Assembly: GCA_030149365.1 (NCBI GenBank)
Contig: JASBRP010000069.1
Span: 1 to 64,000, forward strand
Length of the DNA stretch: 64,000 bases
Source of the DNA: Solimonas sp.
GTDB lineage: Bacteria > Pseudomonadota > Gammaproteobacteria > Nevskiales > Nevskiaceae
Direction of reading: 5' to 3'
Below are positions 51,680-59,121 of this stretch, in pieces (within the stretch, counting starts at the first letter, position 1; each line of letters starts with the position of its first letter). The notes beneath the pieces are model-generated. The model was not told the DNA's origin. It saw only the letters and a list, made by a program, of their open reading frames with translations, and ran no database searches. The translations under genes were made by a program, and so were the position numbers.

Positions 51680-52182
51680 CCCAGGAAGGCTGGCGCGCCC
51701 GCGTGAAGCGGGTGGTGATGGCGCAGCTGACGCAGGGCGTCACGCCGCAGCGCATCGCCTTCACCGTGTCGCTGGGCGCCCTGCTCAGCGTCTTCCCGAT
51801 CTTCGGTGTCACCACGGCGCTGTGCGCGCTGGCCGCCTGGCTGCTGCGGCTCAACCAGCCGCTGATGCAGCTGGTCAACGCGCTGCTGGCGCCGGTGCAC
51901 ATCCTGCTGTTGTATCCCTACTACCGCGCCGGCGAGCGGCTCCTCGGCAGCGAGCCGGCACCGCTGCTGGACGTGGCGGAACTGGCCGAACGCTTCGCCC
52001 ACAGCCCGAAGCAGTTCGTGCTGGACTACGGAATGATCGCGGTGGGCGGCAGCCTGGTGTGGGCGATCAGCGCGCTGGTGGCGGTGCCGCTGATGTACGT
52101 GATCCTGCGGCCGGTGCTGGAGAGTCTGGCGCGGGGCGTGAAGGCGGGGCGGCAGAAGATGCGGGGTGATGGCGCGGTGTGA
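51676..52182 (+). CDS. DUF2062 family membrane protein
   Basis: A 168-residue protein of the DUF2062 group: TQGVTPQRIAFTVSLGALLSVFPIFGVTT and the RLNQPLMQLVNALLAPVHILLLYPYYRAGERL stretch are typical. Three or four transmembrane helices span about 25-100 and 120-145. It ends the operon that starts at 47876; the ATGA overlap with the gene before it indicates coupling. The function is unknown, but the family is often encoded near lipid and glycan-modifying genes. A gene-free repeat island follows. Confidence 0.85.
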   Translation: MTQEGWRARVKRVVMAQLTQGVTPQRIAFTVSLGALLSVFPIFGVTTALCALAAWLLRLNQPLMQLVNALLAPVHILLLYPYYRAGERLLGSEPAPLLDVAELAERFAHSPKQFVLDYGMIAVGGSLVWAISALVAVPLMYVILRPVLESLARGVKAGRQKMRGDGAV

Positions 52183-52200
52183 CTTCGGTCTCTTACTCCC

Positions 52201-52277
52201 TCTCCCCGCAGGCGGGGAGAGGAGTGGGCGAGGGCATGGATGCCCGAGGTAGGGCAACGCAGGAGCAGTTGCCGAGG
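52201..52277. repeat. CCCTCTCCC-family element, copy sharing the left edge
   Basis: It begins with the hairpin TCTCCCCGC-AG-GCGGGGAGA (52201-52220) and ends with ATGCCCGAGGTAGGGCAACG and onward (52240-52277), which repeats positions 1-39 of the window with one deleted base. A short GGGCATGGATGCCC palindrome joins them. Confidence 0.7.
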
Positions 52278-52377
52278 TGAGGGGCGACGCTTTCAGTTGC
52301 CAACCAAAGCGGGGATGCCGGCGACTACGCCGGTCAGGCGCTGCTGATCTCTGAAGGGTTATTTCGCACAACGGCGA

Positions 52378-52567
52378 GTTACTTCTCTTCGCCTAGAGGC
52401 GTCTACTGTTGGTGCTTGTCCAAAGAGAAGTAACCAAGAGATAAGGACCCCCAGATCCGAGCGGCCCCGCTGATGCGGGGCAACCTGCGCGGCGGTCAGC
52501 CACCAAGATTTTGGAGGAGCCGCCCTAGTAGGGCGGGACCAAGAGTAGGCGCCTCTAGGCGAAGCGC
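52378..52567. repeat. Compound inverted repeat, diverged GTAGGGTGGGC relative
   Basis: GTTACTTCTCTT (52378-52389) pairs with AAGAGAAGTAAC (52423-52434). The segment at about 52384-52412 recurs inverted at 52538-52567, around the core GCCTCTAGGCGAAG. GTAGGGCGGGACC near 52528 followed by GTAGGCGCCTCTAGGCGA resembles the 18493 and 26372 elements, so it looks like a diverged and expanded copy. Confidence 0.65.
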
Positions 52568-52649
52568 ATCCCGCCTTCCGCGACTGCTGCATAGGCGAAA
52601 CAAACCTCCAGGGATCAACCGCACCTGACCGGCGTGGTCGCCGGCACCC

Positions 52650-52729
52650 CGTCCCTCGATACGCCGGTCCGGTCATCCCGAGTGATCCGCCATGGCGGGT
52701 CGTATCGAGGGACGCGGCACTCGGGATGA
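52650..52729. repeat. Interleaved inverted repeats
   Basis: CGTCCCTCGATACG (52650-52663) pairs perfectly with CGTATCGAGGGACG (52701-52714), and TCATCCCGAGT (52673-52683) with ACTCGGGATGA (52719-52729). The arms are interleaved in order A, B, A', B', which would give a pseudoknot topology in RNA. Similar CGATACG/GGGATGA repeats are common between genes of GC-rich Proteobacteria. Confidence 0.65.
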
Positions 52730-52756
52730 ACGGTTCAGGGGTCTATGAGAGGGAGA

Positions 52757-52777
52757 CACAAGGCCTTGCGCCTTGTG
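52757..52777 (-). terminator. Hairpin after tatC
   Basis: CACAAGGC-CTTGC-GCCTTGTG forms a perfect 8-bp stem with a 5-nt loop, starting ten bases after the tatC stop on the minus strand. A pyrimidine-rich stretch (TCTCCCTCTC) follows instead of a pure U-tract. It is a plausible terminator of the his-tat operon. Confidence 0.5.
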
Positions 52778-52787
52778 CGGCCGGGCT

Positions 52788-53573
52788 TTACTCGCCCGCC
52801 TTCTCTTGCGCTTCGCGCTGTGCATCCACCGCTTCGGTCCCCGGCACCATCCAGCGTGCGGCGATGATGCCGACCTCGAACAGCAGGTAGACCGGGATCG
52901 CCAGCATCAGCTGCGAGACCACGTCCGGCGGGGTGAAGATGGCGCCGATCACGAAGGCGCCGACGAAGACGTACTCGCGGTTGTCGGTCAGCTGCTTGGG
53001 GGTGACGAAGCCGGTCTTCACCAGCAGCACCAGCGCCACCGGCGTCTCGAAGGCAAGGCCGAAGGCGACGAAGATGGTCAGCACGAAGTCCAGGTACTTG
53101 CTGATGTCCGGTGTCACCGCCACGCCCTCGGGGGCGACGCCGACGGTGAAGTGGAAGACCGTGGGCAGCACCAGGAAGTAGGCGAAAGCGATGCCGGCGT
53201 AGAACAGCAGCGTGCTGGAGGCCATCAGCGGGGCGACCAGGCGGCGCTCGCTCTTGTACAGGCCGGGGGCGACGAAGGCCCAGATCTGCCACAGCACCCA
53301 GGGCATGGCCAGGATCAGGCCCAGCACGCCGGCGAACTTGATCGGGGTGAAGAAGGGCGAGGCGACCTCGGTGGCGATCATCGTCACGCCGGGCGCCAGG
53401 TTGTCCAGCATCGGCTTGGCCAGCAGGGCGTAGACGTCCTTGGCCCAGATCACCATCAGCGGCAGGGCCACGACCATGACGCCGACGACGGCGTACAGCA
53501 GGCGCTGCCGCAGCTCCAGCAGGTGGGCGATCAGCGGTTGTTCGGTGTCCTGCGGGGTGCCCGTGTCGCTCAT
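52788..53573 (-). CDS. tatC: Sec-independent protein translocase TatC
   Basis: A 261-residue six-helix membrane protein that recognises twin-arginine signal peptides. The N-terminal QPLIAHLLELRQRLLYAV with the conserved HLxELRxR motif and the internal FVAPGLYKSERR loop are characteristic. It overlaps tatB by four bases (ATGA). The acidic C-terminal tail EAVDAQREAQEKAGE is usual. The PhoD-type phosphatase at the window's left edge carries a signal this system would handle. Confidence 0.96.
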   Translation of the reverse strand: MSDTGTPQDTEQPLIAHLLELRQRLLYAVVGVMVVALPLMVIWAKDVYALLAKPMLDNLAPGVTMIATEVASPFFTPIKFAGVLGLILAMPWVLWQIWAFVAPGLYKSERRLVAPLMASSTLLFYAGIAFAYFLVLPTVFHFTVGVAPEGVAVTPDISKYLDFVLTIFVAFGLAFETPVALVLLVKTGFVTPKQLTDNREYVFVGAFVIGAIFTPPDVVSQLMLAIPVYLLFEVGIIAARWMVPGTEAVDAQREAQEKAGE

Positions 53574-53902
53574 GGCCGCGGGTCGTTGTCCTTGGTGAGC
53601 GTCTCGACCTCGGTCCGGGCGTCCTGGATGGATTCCTGGACCGGCTTCATCAGGTTCTGGACGCCGGCCTTGGCTTCCTGGGCCTGTTCGCTCAGCAGCT
53701 TCTGCGCTTCCTCGACCTGCTTCTTGAGCTCCATCAGGCGCGACTCACGGTCCAGCTCGGTGGTGAGGTTGCGCATGTAGACCTTGGCCTGGCCGCTCCA
53801 GCGGCCGACCGTGCGCGCCAGCTTGGGCAGACGCTCGGGGCCGAGCACCACCAGGGCGACGAGAAAGCACAGCAGCAGCTCGGAGAAGCCGATGTCGAAC
53901 AT
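53570..53902 (-). CDS. tatB: Sec-independent protein translocase TatB
   Basis: A 110-residue TatB with one N-terminal transmembrane helix (MFDIGFSELLLCFLVALVVLG) followed by PERLPKLARTVGRW and a charged amphipathic/coiled-coil tail. The GPERLP hinge is the family signature. It forms the receptor complex with TatC and is translationally coupled to it by an overlapping stop/start. It follows tatA by 26 bases. Confidence 0.94.
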   Translation of the reverse strand: MFDIGFSELLLCFLVALVVLGPERLPKLARTVGRWSGQAKVYMRNLTTELDRESRLMELKKQVEEAQKLLSEQAQEAKAGVQNLMKPVQESIQDARTEVETLTKDNDPRP

Positions 53903-53928
53903 GGATCAGGGCCTGGCCGTAGGCGGGC

Positions 53929-54150
53929 TCAGACCTTGGTGTTCTGCTCGGAGGCGTTCTGCTGCTTCTGCTGCTCGGCGAGCTGGGCCGGGGTCTTGGC
54001 CGCGTCTTCCTCGCCTTCCTTCATCGCGGACTTGAAGTTCTTGATCGCGCCGCCCAGGTCGCCGCCGGCGCCGCGCAGCTTCTTGGTGCCGAAGATCACC
54101 AGAACGATGGCCAGGACGATGAGCCAGTGCCAGATGCTGAAGGAACCCAT
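53929..54150 (-). CDS. tatA: Sec-independent protein translocase TatA
   Basis: A 73-residue TatA. The short membrane helix (WHWLIVLAIVLVIFG) runs into the hinge FGTKKLRGAGGDLG and an amphipathic helix with IKNFKSAMKEGEED, then a Gln-rich tail. It oligomerises into the protein-conducting site of the Tat system. The start follows hisE by 18 bases in the same operon, an arrangement known in several Gammaproteobacteria. Confidence 0.95.
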   Translation of the reverse strand: MGSFSIWHWLIVLAIVLVIFGTKKLRGAGGDLGGAIKNFKSAMKEGEEDAAKTPAQLAEQQKQQNASEQNTKV

Positions 54151-54168
54151 GTTGCTATCCTCGTAGGT

Positions 54169-54492
54169 CTACTTGCTGCGGGAGGCCTTCTCGGCCAGCC
54201 CGGATTGCCCGAAACGCCGGGCCAGTTCGTCGGTCAGTGCGGTGAGCGGCAGGTCCTTGTGCGCCATCAGCACCAGGCTGTGGAACCACAGGTCCGCCAG
54301 CTCATAGACCAGCGCTCCGGGCTCGGGGTTCTTGGCCGCGATGATGGTCTCCGCCGCTTCCTCGCCGACTTTCTTGAGGATGGCGTCGGTGCCCTTGGCG
54401 TACAGGCTGGAGATGTACGAGCCCTGCGGGTCCGCGGTCTTGCGGGCCTCCAGGGTGGCGTACAGCTGGGTCAATACGTCGCCGGGGTTCAT
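54169..54492 (-). CDS. hisE: Phosphoribosyl-ATP pyrophosphatase
   Basis: A 107-residue stand-alone HisE that hydrolyses phosphoribosyl-ATP to phosphoribosyl-AMP, the second step of histidine synthesis. The motif KVGEEAAETIIAAKN with its Glu pairs and the following YELADLWFHSLVLM are the MazG-like metal-binding core. The next enzyme, HisI cyclohydrolase, is usually fused to or next to HisE; here it is absent and must lie elsewhere. It sits 50 bp after hisF and 18 bp before tatA. Confidence 0.94.
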   Translation of the reverse strand: MNPGDVLTQLYATLEARKTADPQGSYISSLYAKGTDAILKKVGEEAAETIIAAKNPEPGALVYELADLWFHSLVLMAHKDLPLTALTDELARRFGQSGLAEKASRSK

Positions 54493-54542
54493 CAGGCTAG
54501 CCGTCCGGGGTTACAGGTTGGCGACAGTGTAACCCTTGTGGG

Positions 54543-55313
54543 CTATAGGCGAATCCGCACGCCCTTGTCGGACAGGTACTTCTTGGCCTCACCCACGGTG
54601 TAGGTGCCCTGGTGGAAGATGCTGGCGGCCAGCACGGCGTCGGCGCCGCCGGCGGCCAGGCCCTGGTAGAGATGCTCCAGGTCGCCCACGCCGCCGGAGG
54701 CGATCAGGGGCACGCTGACGGACGCCGAGATGGCGGCCAGCAGTTCGTTGTCGTAGCCGCTCTTGGTGCCGTCGCGGTCGATGCTGGTGACCAGCAGTTC
54801 GCCGGCGCCCTTGCGCACCATGGTCTTGGCCCACTCGATGGCGTCGAGGCCGGTGGCGCGGCGGCCGCCGTGGGTGAAGACCTCCCAGCGCGGCGGTTCC
54901 TTCTTCTTGTTGACGCGCTTGGCGTCGATCGCCACGACGATGCACTGCACGCCGTAGCGGTCACCGGCCTCGGTGACGAAGTCGGGGTTCTCGACGGCGG
55001 AGGTGTTGATGCTGACCTTGTCGGCGCCGGCCGACAGCAGGGCGCGCACGTCGGCGCAGCTGCGCACGCCGCCGCCCACGGTCAGGGGGATGTAGATCTG
55101 GCTGGCTACCGCTTCCACGGTCTGGAACAGGGTGGGGCGGTCGTCGACGCTGGCGGTGATGTCGAGGAACACCAGCTCGTCTGCGCCCTGGGCGTCGTAC
55201 TTGCGCGCCACTTCGACCGGATCGCCGGCGTCCTGCACGTCTTCGAACTTGACGCCCTTGACCACGCGCCCACGGTCGATGTCGAGGCAGGGGATGATGC
55301 GTTTGGCGAGCAT
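54543..55313 (-). CDS. hisF: Imidazole glycerol phosphate synthase, cyclase subunit
   Basis: A 256-residue HisF (beta/alpha)8 barrel that, with HisH, makes imidazole glycerol phosphate and AICAR. The start MLAKRIIPCLDIDRGRVVKG at 55313 is canonical; the longer frame only reads through the GGGAATC repeat. The catalytic Asp residues lie in CLDIDRG (D11 region) and TSIDRDGT, and the phosphate-binding ADKVSINTSA and LIASGGVG are intact. Confidence 0.97.
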   Translation of the reverse strand: MLAKRIIPCLDIDRGRVVKGVKFEDVQDAGDPVEVARKYDAQGADELVFLDITASVDDRPTLFQTVEAVASQIYIPLTVGGGVRSCADVRALLSAGADKVSINTSAVENPDFVTEAGDRYGVQCIVVAIDAKRVNKKKEPPRWEVFTHGGRRATGLDAIEWAKTMVRKGAGELLVTSIDRDGTKSGYDNELLAAISASVSVPLIASGGVGDLEHLYQGLAAGGADAVLAASIFHQGTYTVGEAKKYLSDKGVRIRL

Positions 55314-55326
55314 GGGAACGTTAAGA

Positions 55327-55434
55327 CGGGAATCGGGAATCGGGAATCGGGAATCGTTCAAGCGGGGCCGAGGAGGTAGGCCGGCGACCTTGCCAGGCTT
55401 CTACGATTCCCGATTCTCCATTCCCGATTCCCGG
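55327..55434. repeat. Inverted GGGAATC tandem repeats between hisA and hisF
   Basis: Four head-to-tail CGGGAAT units (55327-55356) face a run of ATTCCCG units (about 55404-55434) across a 47-bp spacer. The two sides can pair into a long imperfect stem. The element fills most of the 125-bp gap between hisA and hisF. Confidence 0.75.
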
Positions 55435-55438
55435 CATT

Positions 55439-56164
55439 TCAGCCTCGTGCGACCTTGACGGCGTCGGCGAGCTTGAGCGTGCCCTCGTAGAGCGCGCGGC
55501 CGATGATGGCGCCGGCAACGCCCTCGCCCTCGATTTCCTTGAGGCGGTGGATGTCGTCGATGGTGCTGACGCCGCCGCTGGCGAAGACCGGGGTCTTGAT
55601 CGCGGCGGCGAGATTGCGGGTGGCCTGGGCGTTGAAGCCCTGCATCATGCCGTCACGGCCGATGTCGGTGTAGATGATCGCCTCGACGCCGTCGCGCTCG
55701 CAGTGGACGGCGGTCTCGATGACGTCATGGCCGGTGACCTTGGTCCAGCCGTTCAGCGCCACGCGGCCGTCCTTGGCGTCCAGCCCCACGATGATGTGGC
55801 GCGGGAACTCCAGGCAGAGGTCGTGCAGGAAGTGCGGGGCGTTCACGGCCTTGGTGCCGATGATGACGTACTGCACGCCGGCGTTGAGGTACCGCTGCAC
55901 GGTCTCCTCGTCGCGGATGCCGCCGCCGATCTGCACGGGGATGCTGATCGCCGCGGCGATCTGCTCCACCACCTTGATGTTGACCGGCTCGCCCTTCACG
56001 GCGCCGTCCAGGTCCACCAGGTGCAGACGTTCGGCGCCCTCGTCGACCCACTTCTGGGCCATGGCCACAGGGTCATCGGAGAAGACGGTGACGTCGTCCA
56101 TTCGGCCTTGGCGCAGACGCACGCACTTGCCGCCCTTTAGATCAATCGCAGGAATCAACAGCAT
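55439..56164 (-). CDS. hisA: ProFAR isomerase
   Basis: A 241-residue HisA that isomerises ProFAR in the fourth step of histidine synthesis. MLLIPAIDLKGGKCVRLRQG at the start contains the catalytic Asp of the AIDLKGG motif; the second Asp is in YTDIGRDGM. The phosphate loops LQIGGGIRD-like QIGGGIRDEE and ASGGVSTI are present. It resembles HisF by internal barrel repeat, as usual. hisH lies 133 bp upstream, a long gap in an otherwise tight operon. Confidence 0.96.
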   Translation of the reverse strand: MLLIPAIDLKGGKCVRLRQGRMDDVTVFSDDPVAMAQKWVDEGAERLHLVDLDGAVKGEPVNIKVVEQIAAAISIPVQIGGGIRDEETVQRYLNAGVQYVIIGTKAVNAPHFLHDLCLEFPRHIIVGLDAKDGRVALNGWTKVTGHDVIETAVHCERDGVEAIIYTDIGRDGMMQGFNAQATRNLAAAIKTPVFASGGVSTIDDIHRLKEIEGEGVAGAIIGRALYEGTLKLADAVKVARG

Positions 56165-56297
56165 GAGCTGTGAGAACCATCAGGTGGGATAGCGGAGGAG
56201 AGAGACCGTTGGGAGCGTCGTTTTGAGCGTGCGGCCTGGATCGGTGTGGAAAAACTCTGCCACCAACCCCAGCCGGGCGCAAGCCGTGTTTACGCGC

Positions 56298-56936
56298 TCA
56301 AGGATCCCATTGGACAAAGTTGGCCAGCAGCGTCATCCCGGCGTTCTGCGACTTTTCGGGGTGAAACTGGACGGCGACCAGGTTGTCCCGCGCCAGGGCG
56401 CAGGCAAAGGTCTTGGTGTAGTCGGAGCTGCCCAGGACGTGGTCGGCGCAGGCCGGCTCGGCATGGTAGCTATGCACGAAATAGAACCAGGTGTCGTCCG
56501 GCACGCCCTCCCAGAGGGGGTGCGCACGGGTCTGGTGCACGCGGTTCCAGCCCATGTGGGGCACCTTGAGGCGGTCGGCGCCGCCGTCTTCCGGCGGGTC
56601 CGGGAAGCGCGTGACCTTGCCCGGGAACAGGCCCAGGGCCGGTACGCCGCCGTTCTCGTCGCTCCACTCCAGGAAGACCTGCATGCCCAGGCAGATGCCG
56701 AGCATCGGCTTCTTGCGGGCCGCCTCGATCACCATCTGGTTCAGTTCCAGGCGCTGCAGCTCACGCATGCATTCGCGCACGCCGCCCACGCCCGGGAGGA
56801 CCAGGCGGTCGCACTTAAGCAGCACGTCCGGGTCGTAGGAGGTGACCACCCGCGTGCCACCGGCAACGCGCTCCAGCGCCTTGCCGAGCGAGTGCAGGTT
56901 GCCCATGCCGTAATCGATGATACCGACGGACGCCAT
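56298..56936 (-). CDS. hisH: Imidazole glycerol phosphate synthase, glutaminase subunit
   Basis: A 212-residue class-I glutaminase that supplies ammonia to HisF. MASVGIIDYGMGNLHSLGKAL is the canonical start. The triad is visible: Cys in LGICLGMQ near residue 82, and His and Glu in VQFHPEKSQ near 193-195. The phosphate-tail contacts to HisF are expected from the family. It starts 19 bases after the hisB stop, so hisB and hisH are coupled. Confidence 0.97.
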   Translation of the reverse strand: MASVGIIDYGMGNLHSLGKALERVAGGTRVVTSYDPDVLLKCDRLVLPGVGGVRECMRELQRLELNQMVIEAARKKPMLGICLGMQVFLEWSDENGGVPALGLFPGKVTRFPDPPEDGGADRLKVPHMGWNRVHQTRAHPLWEGVPDDTWFYFVHSYHAEPACADHVLGSSDYTKTFACALARDNLVAVQFHPEKSQNAGMTLLANFVQWDP

Positions 56937-56955
56937 CTTGATCCCTGGAGGCTTG

Positions 56956-57549
56956 TTACAGAGTGCCCTTGGTGGACGGCATGACGTCGCCGAGCCGGGC
57001 GTCGCGCTCCACGGCCATGCGCAGCGCGCGGCCGAAAGCCTTGAACACGGTCTCGATGATGTGGTGCGCGTTACGGCCGCGGAGGTTGTCGATGTGCAGC
57101 GTGACCTTGGCGTGGTTCACGAAGCCCTGGAAGAACTCGCGGAACAGGTCGACGTCGAACTCGCCGATGCGGGCGCGCGGGAACTCCACGCCGTACTCCA
57201 GGCCGGGACGGCCGGAGAGGTCGATCACGACGCGCGACAGGGCCTCGTCCAGCGGGACGTAGGCATGGCCGTAGCGGAAGATGCCCTTCTTGTCGCCCAC
57301 GGCCTTGTCGAAGGCCTGGCCGAGCGTGATGCCGATGTCTTCCACCGTGTGGTGGTCGTCGATGTGACGGTCGCCGGTGGCTTCCACGACGATGTCGATC
57401 AGCCCGTGACGGGCGATCTGGTCGAGCATGTGATCCAGGAACGGGACGCCGGTCTGGAAGCGGGACTCGCCGCTGCCGTCGAGGTTCAGTTCGACGCGGA
57501 TCTGGGTCTCGCGGGTGTCGCGCGTGACGCTGGCTTTACGTGCGTTCAT
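56956..57549 (-). CDS. hisB: Imidazoleglycerol-phosphate dehydratase
   Basis: A 197-residue monofunctional HisB, the first gene of the operon as found. It dehydrates imidazole glycerol phosphate. The manganese-binding motifs DHMLDQIARHG, DIDDHHTVEDIGI (written RHIDDHHTVED) and the C-terminal RGRNAHHIIETVFKAFGRAL are intact. The histidinol-phosphatase domain of enteric HisB is absent, as in most bacteria, so that step must be encoded elsewhere. The start at 57549 gives MNARKASVTRDTRETQ. Confidence 0.97.
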   Translation of the reverse strand: MNARKASVTRDTRETQIRVELNLDGSGESRFQTGVPFLDHMLDQIARHGLIDIVVEATGDRHIDDHHTVEDIGITLGQAFDKAVGDKKGIFRYGHAYVPLDEALSRVVIDLSGRPGLEYGVEFPRARIGEFDVDLFREFFQGFVNHAKVTLHIDNLRGRNAHHIIETVFKAFGRALRMAVERDARLGDVMPSTKGTL

Positions 57550-57577
57550 TGACGCCGGCTGGCGAAAAGGGGCGACA

Positions 57578-57605
57578 AGGATACCCCGCAGTGCAGCAAA
57601 CTCAA
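57578..57605 (-). promoter_or_regulatory. Candidate promoter of the his-tat operon
   Basis: On the minus strand TTGAGT (57605-57600) and TATCCT (57583-57578) are spaced by 16 bp, and the hisB start is 28 bases further on. The spacing is right and each hexamer matches the consensus at four bases. No histidine-rich leader peptide is seen. Confidence 0.42.
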
Positions 57606-57646
57606 AGCCGGCGGGCGTTTGCGCCCTCCCGGGGCGGGTGAACGGT

Positions 57647-57681
57647 GGTTCCCCGGGGCCGGCCGGGCGGCCCGGGGAACC
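57647..57681. terminator. Hairpin between dtd and hisB
   Basis: GGTTCCCCGGG (57647-57657) and CCCGGGGAACC (57671-57681) form a perfect 11-bp stem with a GC-rich 13-nt loop that can pair further. It starts 29 bases after the dtd stop on the minus strand. It could end dtd transcription before the his promoter. No U-tract is present. Confidence 0.45.
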
Positions 57682-57710
57682 CTGTGGCCCGCAGGGGACC
57701 GGCTGGAGCC

Positions 57711-58148
57711 TCAAGCCTCCAGCCAGAAGGTCACCGGGCCGTCATTGACCAGGGCCACCTTCATGTCGGCGCCGAAGCGGCCGCAGGCGACCTCGGGGTG
57801 GAGGTGGCGGGCGCGGTGCACCAGCCAGGCGAACAGGTCGCGCGCCATGTCCGGCGGGGCGGCGGTGGAGAAGCCGGGGCGGGTGCCGCTGCGGGTGTCC
57901 GCCGCCAGGGTGAACTGGCTGACCAGCAGCAGGCCGCCGCCGGTGTCGCGCAGGGAGCGGTTCATGCGGCCCTGCTCGTCCTCGAACACGCGGTAGCCGA
58001 GCAGGCGTTCCAGCAGGCGCTCACCGCGGGCTTCGGTGTCGTCGGGCTGCACGCCGACCAGCACCAGCAGGCCGGGGCCGATGCGGCCGATGACCTCGCC
58101 GTCGACCGTCACAGAGGCCTCGCTGACTCGCTGCAGCAGTCCAATCAT
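57711..58148 (-). CDS. dtd: D-aminoacyl-tRNA deacylase
   Basis: A 145-residue Dtd that removes D-amino acids mischarged onto tRNA. MIGLLQRVSEASVTVDGEVIG is the canonical N-terminus. The active-site loops LLLVSQFTLAADT (SQFTL motif) and the C-terminal LVNDGPVTFWLE (NDGPVT motif, with the Gly-cisPro pair) are intact. The start lies nine bases from that of the divergent acyltransferase gene. Confidence 0.96.
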   Translation of the reverse strand: MIGLLQRVSEASVTVDGEVIGRIGPGLLVLVGVQPDDTEARGERLLERLLGYRVFEDEQGRMNRSLRDTGGGLLLVSQFTLAADTRSGTRPGFSTAAPPDMARDLFAWLVHRARHLHPEVACGRFGADMKVALVNDGPVTFWLEA

Positions 58149-58157
58149 AATGTGGCG

Positions 58158-59030
58158 ATGAAATTCCTGACCCGGTTCCTGCTCAAGGCGCTCGGTTGCC
58201 TGCCGCTGCCCCTGCTGCACGCCCTCGGCGCCGTGCTGGGGACGCTGCTGTGGTGGCTGCCCAACAACCTGAAGGCCGTCACGCTGCGCCACCTGGAGCG
58301 CTGCCTGCCGGAGCTGGACGCCGCGCGGCGCCGGCAGCTGGCCCGGGAGAGTCTAGTCCAGTCCATGCAGGCCGTGCTGGAGGCGCCGGCGATCTGGTTC
58401 GGCCCGGAGCGCCGCCTGCGCGGCTGGATCGACGCCCCCGATGCCGCCCGCGAACTGCTGGAGGCCTCGCGCCAGGGTGCCATCATCCTGTGCCCGCACA
58501 TCGGCTCCTGGGAACTGGCCGGCATGTTCTGCGCCGCCCAGGGCGGTATCGCCTCGCTGTACAAGCCGCAGAAGGGCGTGATGGACGAGCTGATCCTGGA
58601 GGGGCGCAGCCGCCTGGGCGCAACCCTGGTGCCGACCAGCGCGGCGGGGGTCAAGGCACTGCTGCAGCAGCTCAAGTCCGGCGGCAAGATCGGCGTGCTG
58701 CCGGACCATGACCCGCCGCCGGGCTCGGGCGGCTTCGCGCCGCTGTTCGGCATCCCGGCGCACACCACGGTGCTGGTGTCCAAGCTGGCCGGGCGCATCG
58801 GCCTGCCGGTGTGGTTCTGCTACGCCGAGCGCTTGGCCGGCGGGCGCGGCTTCCGTCTGCACCTGCGGCAGGCCCCGGAAGGGGTGGCGCAGGACGGGGA
58901 AGCGGGCCTGGTGGCGCTCAACCGCGGTATCGAGGATGTGATCCGCCACTTGCCGGGACAGTACTGGTGGAGCTACAAACGCTACCGTCGCCGGCCTCCC
59001 GGGGGCGAGGATCTCTACGCCGGTCTCTGA
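58158..59030 (+). CDS. HtrB/LpxL-type lipid A acyltransferase
   Basis: A 290-residue membrane-bound acyltransferase of the lipid A biosynthesis group that adds secondary acyl chains to Kdo-lipid A or its relatives. An N-terminal hydrophobic helix (about 10-35) is followed by the HX4(D/E) motif in CPHIGSWELAGMF near residue 118, the LPDHDPPPGSGGF block, and the C-terminal WWSYKRYRRRPPG, which is the family ending. Whether it is LpxL or LpxM-like cannot be decided. Its start is separated from dtd by nine bases. Confidence 0.9.
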   Translation: MKFLTRFLLKALGCLPLPLLHALGAVLGTLLWWLPNNLKAVTLRHLERCLPELDAARRRQLARESLVQSMQAVLEAPAIWFGPERRLRGWIDAPDAARELLEASRQGAIILCPHIGSWELAGMFCAAQGGIASLYKPQKGVMDELILEGRSRLGATLVPTSAAGVKALLQQLKSGGKIGVLPDHDPPPGSGGFAPLFGIPAHTTVLVSKLAGRIGLPVWFCYAERLAGGRGFRLHLRQAPEGVAQDGEAGLVALNRGIEDVIRHLPGQYWWSYKRYRRRPPGGEDLYAGL

Positions 59031-59121
59031 TCGGGTAGCCTTGTCGCCGCGGAACTCCGGCCCGCACCGCCAGTCATAGCGGCGCCCGGCACACCCGGTT
59101 CAACATTCCTAGAAAGAGACC

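Larger units (their letters stand above)
52183..52787. other. 605-bp gene-free repeat island
   Basis: This is the only stretch over 300 bp without a gene. It is a mosaic of at least three palindromic elements (described separately) and holds no supported reading frame; a 105-codon minus-strand frame at 52359-52676 is rich in rare-looking composition and has no family. The island separates the convergent lipid operon and tatC. Confidence 0.75.

Noticed and set aside
52359..52676. A 105-codon minus-strand frame in the repeat island
   Set aside because: It is made almost entirely of palindromic repeat DNA, with no coding bias or family.
57550..57710. A histidine-rich leader peptide (attenuator) upstream of hisB
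   Set aside because: No run of histidine codons is present on the minus strand; only a hairpin and a promoter-like pair are seen.
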